In this document: positions 63,976 through 64,000 of the stretch, piece after piece
How positions within the stretch are numbered: position 1 is the stretch's first letter
Layout of the letters: every line of letters begins with the position of its first letter
Source of the DNA: RYN-230 sp963814645
GTDB lineage: Bacteria > Actinomycetota > Actinomycetes > Streptosporangiales > Streptosporangiaceae
Direction of reading: 5' to 3'
Length of the DNA stretch: 64,000 nt
Assembly: GCA_963814645.1 (NCBI GenBank)
Contig: CAWFDX010000002.1
Coordinates: 186,001-250,000, forward strand
The notes under the pieces: model-generated
The model's database searches: none
Seen by the model: the letters and a program-made list of their open reading frames with translations, nothing else
Told to the model about the DNA's origin: nothing
Translations under genes and position numbers: made by a program

Positions 63976-64000
63976 ATGAGGCCCATGTTGGTGGCCGACT
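63976..64000 (+). CDS. Start of a divergent gene, cut by window edge
   Basis: ATG 63976 reads MRPMLVAD and leaves the window; a second ATG at 63985 has GAGG 5 nt upstream and is the likelier start. Placement across the KstR2 site suggests another C/D-ring gene, but nothing can be said from 8 codons. Confidence 0.35.

Overview
The window comes from a very GC-rich actinomycete (roughly 70% G+C by eye, GTG starts common, GTGA/ATGA start-stop overlaps almost everywhere). From about 3.6 kb to the right edge it is a large sterol (cholesterol) catabolism locus. Many genes can be matched by sequence and order to the Mycobacterium tuberculosis Rv3504-Rv3574 region, but the blocks are rearranged. The host is probably outside Mycobacteriales: paired DUF574 methyltransferases, a decayed AICE-type integrative element and the rearranged order point to a Streptosporangiales- or Streptomyces-like lineage (inference).

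Layout. 1-3.63 kb: decayed actinomycete integrative and conjugative element (GntR fragment, DUF2637 protein, TraB/FtsK N-terminus, small accessory ORFs) abutting the 3' half of a cholesterol oxidase gene. 4.76-12.7 kb: kstR, then divergently fadE34-chsE1-chsE2-chsH2-chsH1-ltp2 (last side-chain steps). 12.8-15.1 kb: degenerate sensor-kinase-like gene, two gene fragments and a small membrane protein. 15.4-19.7 kb: kstD and kshA-(small Cys protein)-kshB (ring opening). 19.8-23.4 kb: hsaA-hsaD-hsaC-hsaB (A/B-ring degradation). 23.4-26.7 kb: Nudix, gene fragments, a TetR regulator with inverted repeats, a DUF2236 protein. 26.7-34.6 kb: C/D-ring block fadE33-fadE32-fadE31-echA-fadD3 diverging from fadE30-ipdF around a perfect KstR2 operator. 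34.6-36.2 kb: NDMA-type alcohol dehydrogenase plus SnoaL protein behind a KstR box. 36.2-40.0 kb: non-steroid island. 40-46.99 kb: fadA5, two tandem CYP125 genes, ltp3, ltp4 and a DUF35 protein. 47-52.3 kb: acyl-CoA ligase, echA19, fadD19, nitronate monooxygenase-like gene. 52.4-56.6 kb: Ser/Thr kinase with a lectin-like ectodomain, amidase, zinc-ribbon membrane protein. 56.6-60.3 kb: fadE27-fadE26 diverging from fadA6. 60.5-63.9 kb: echA20-ipdA-ipdB-ipdC behind a near-consensus KstR2 site.

How it works together. CYP125 and FadD19 activate the sterol side chain; FadE26/27, EchA19, FadA5, FadE34, ChsE1/E2, ChsH1/H2 and Ltp2 shorten and remove it; KstD and KshAB open ring B; HsaABCD cleave ring A; FadD3, FadE30-33, IpdABCDF-type enzymes, EchA20 and FadA6 degrade the remaining C/D rings. 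Palindromes fitting the KstR motif TnnAACnnGTTnnA lie before most operons, and KstR2-type motifs before fadD3/fadE30 and echA20.

A striking global feature is that ten otherwise intact catabolic or neighbouring genes each carry a single small frameshift of the same sense (+1), mostly explainable by one extra base next to GG/CC runs. This looks more like residual sequencing error than biology, and should be resolved before the pathway is called broken. Another notable feature is a GC-hairpin-bounded insert translated in frame inside fadD3.
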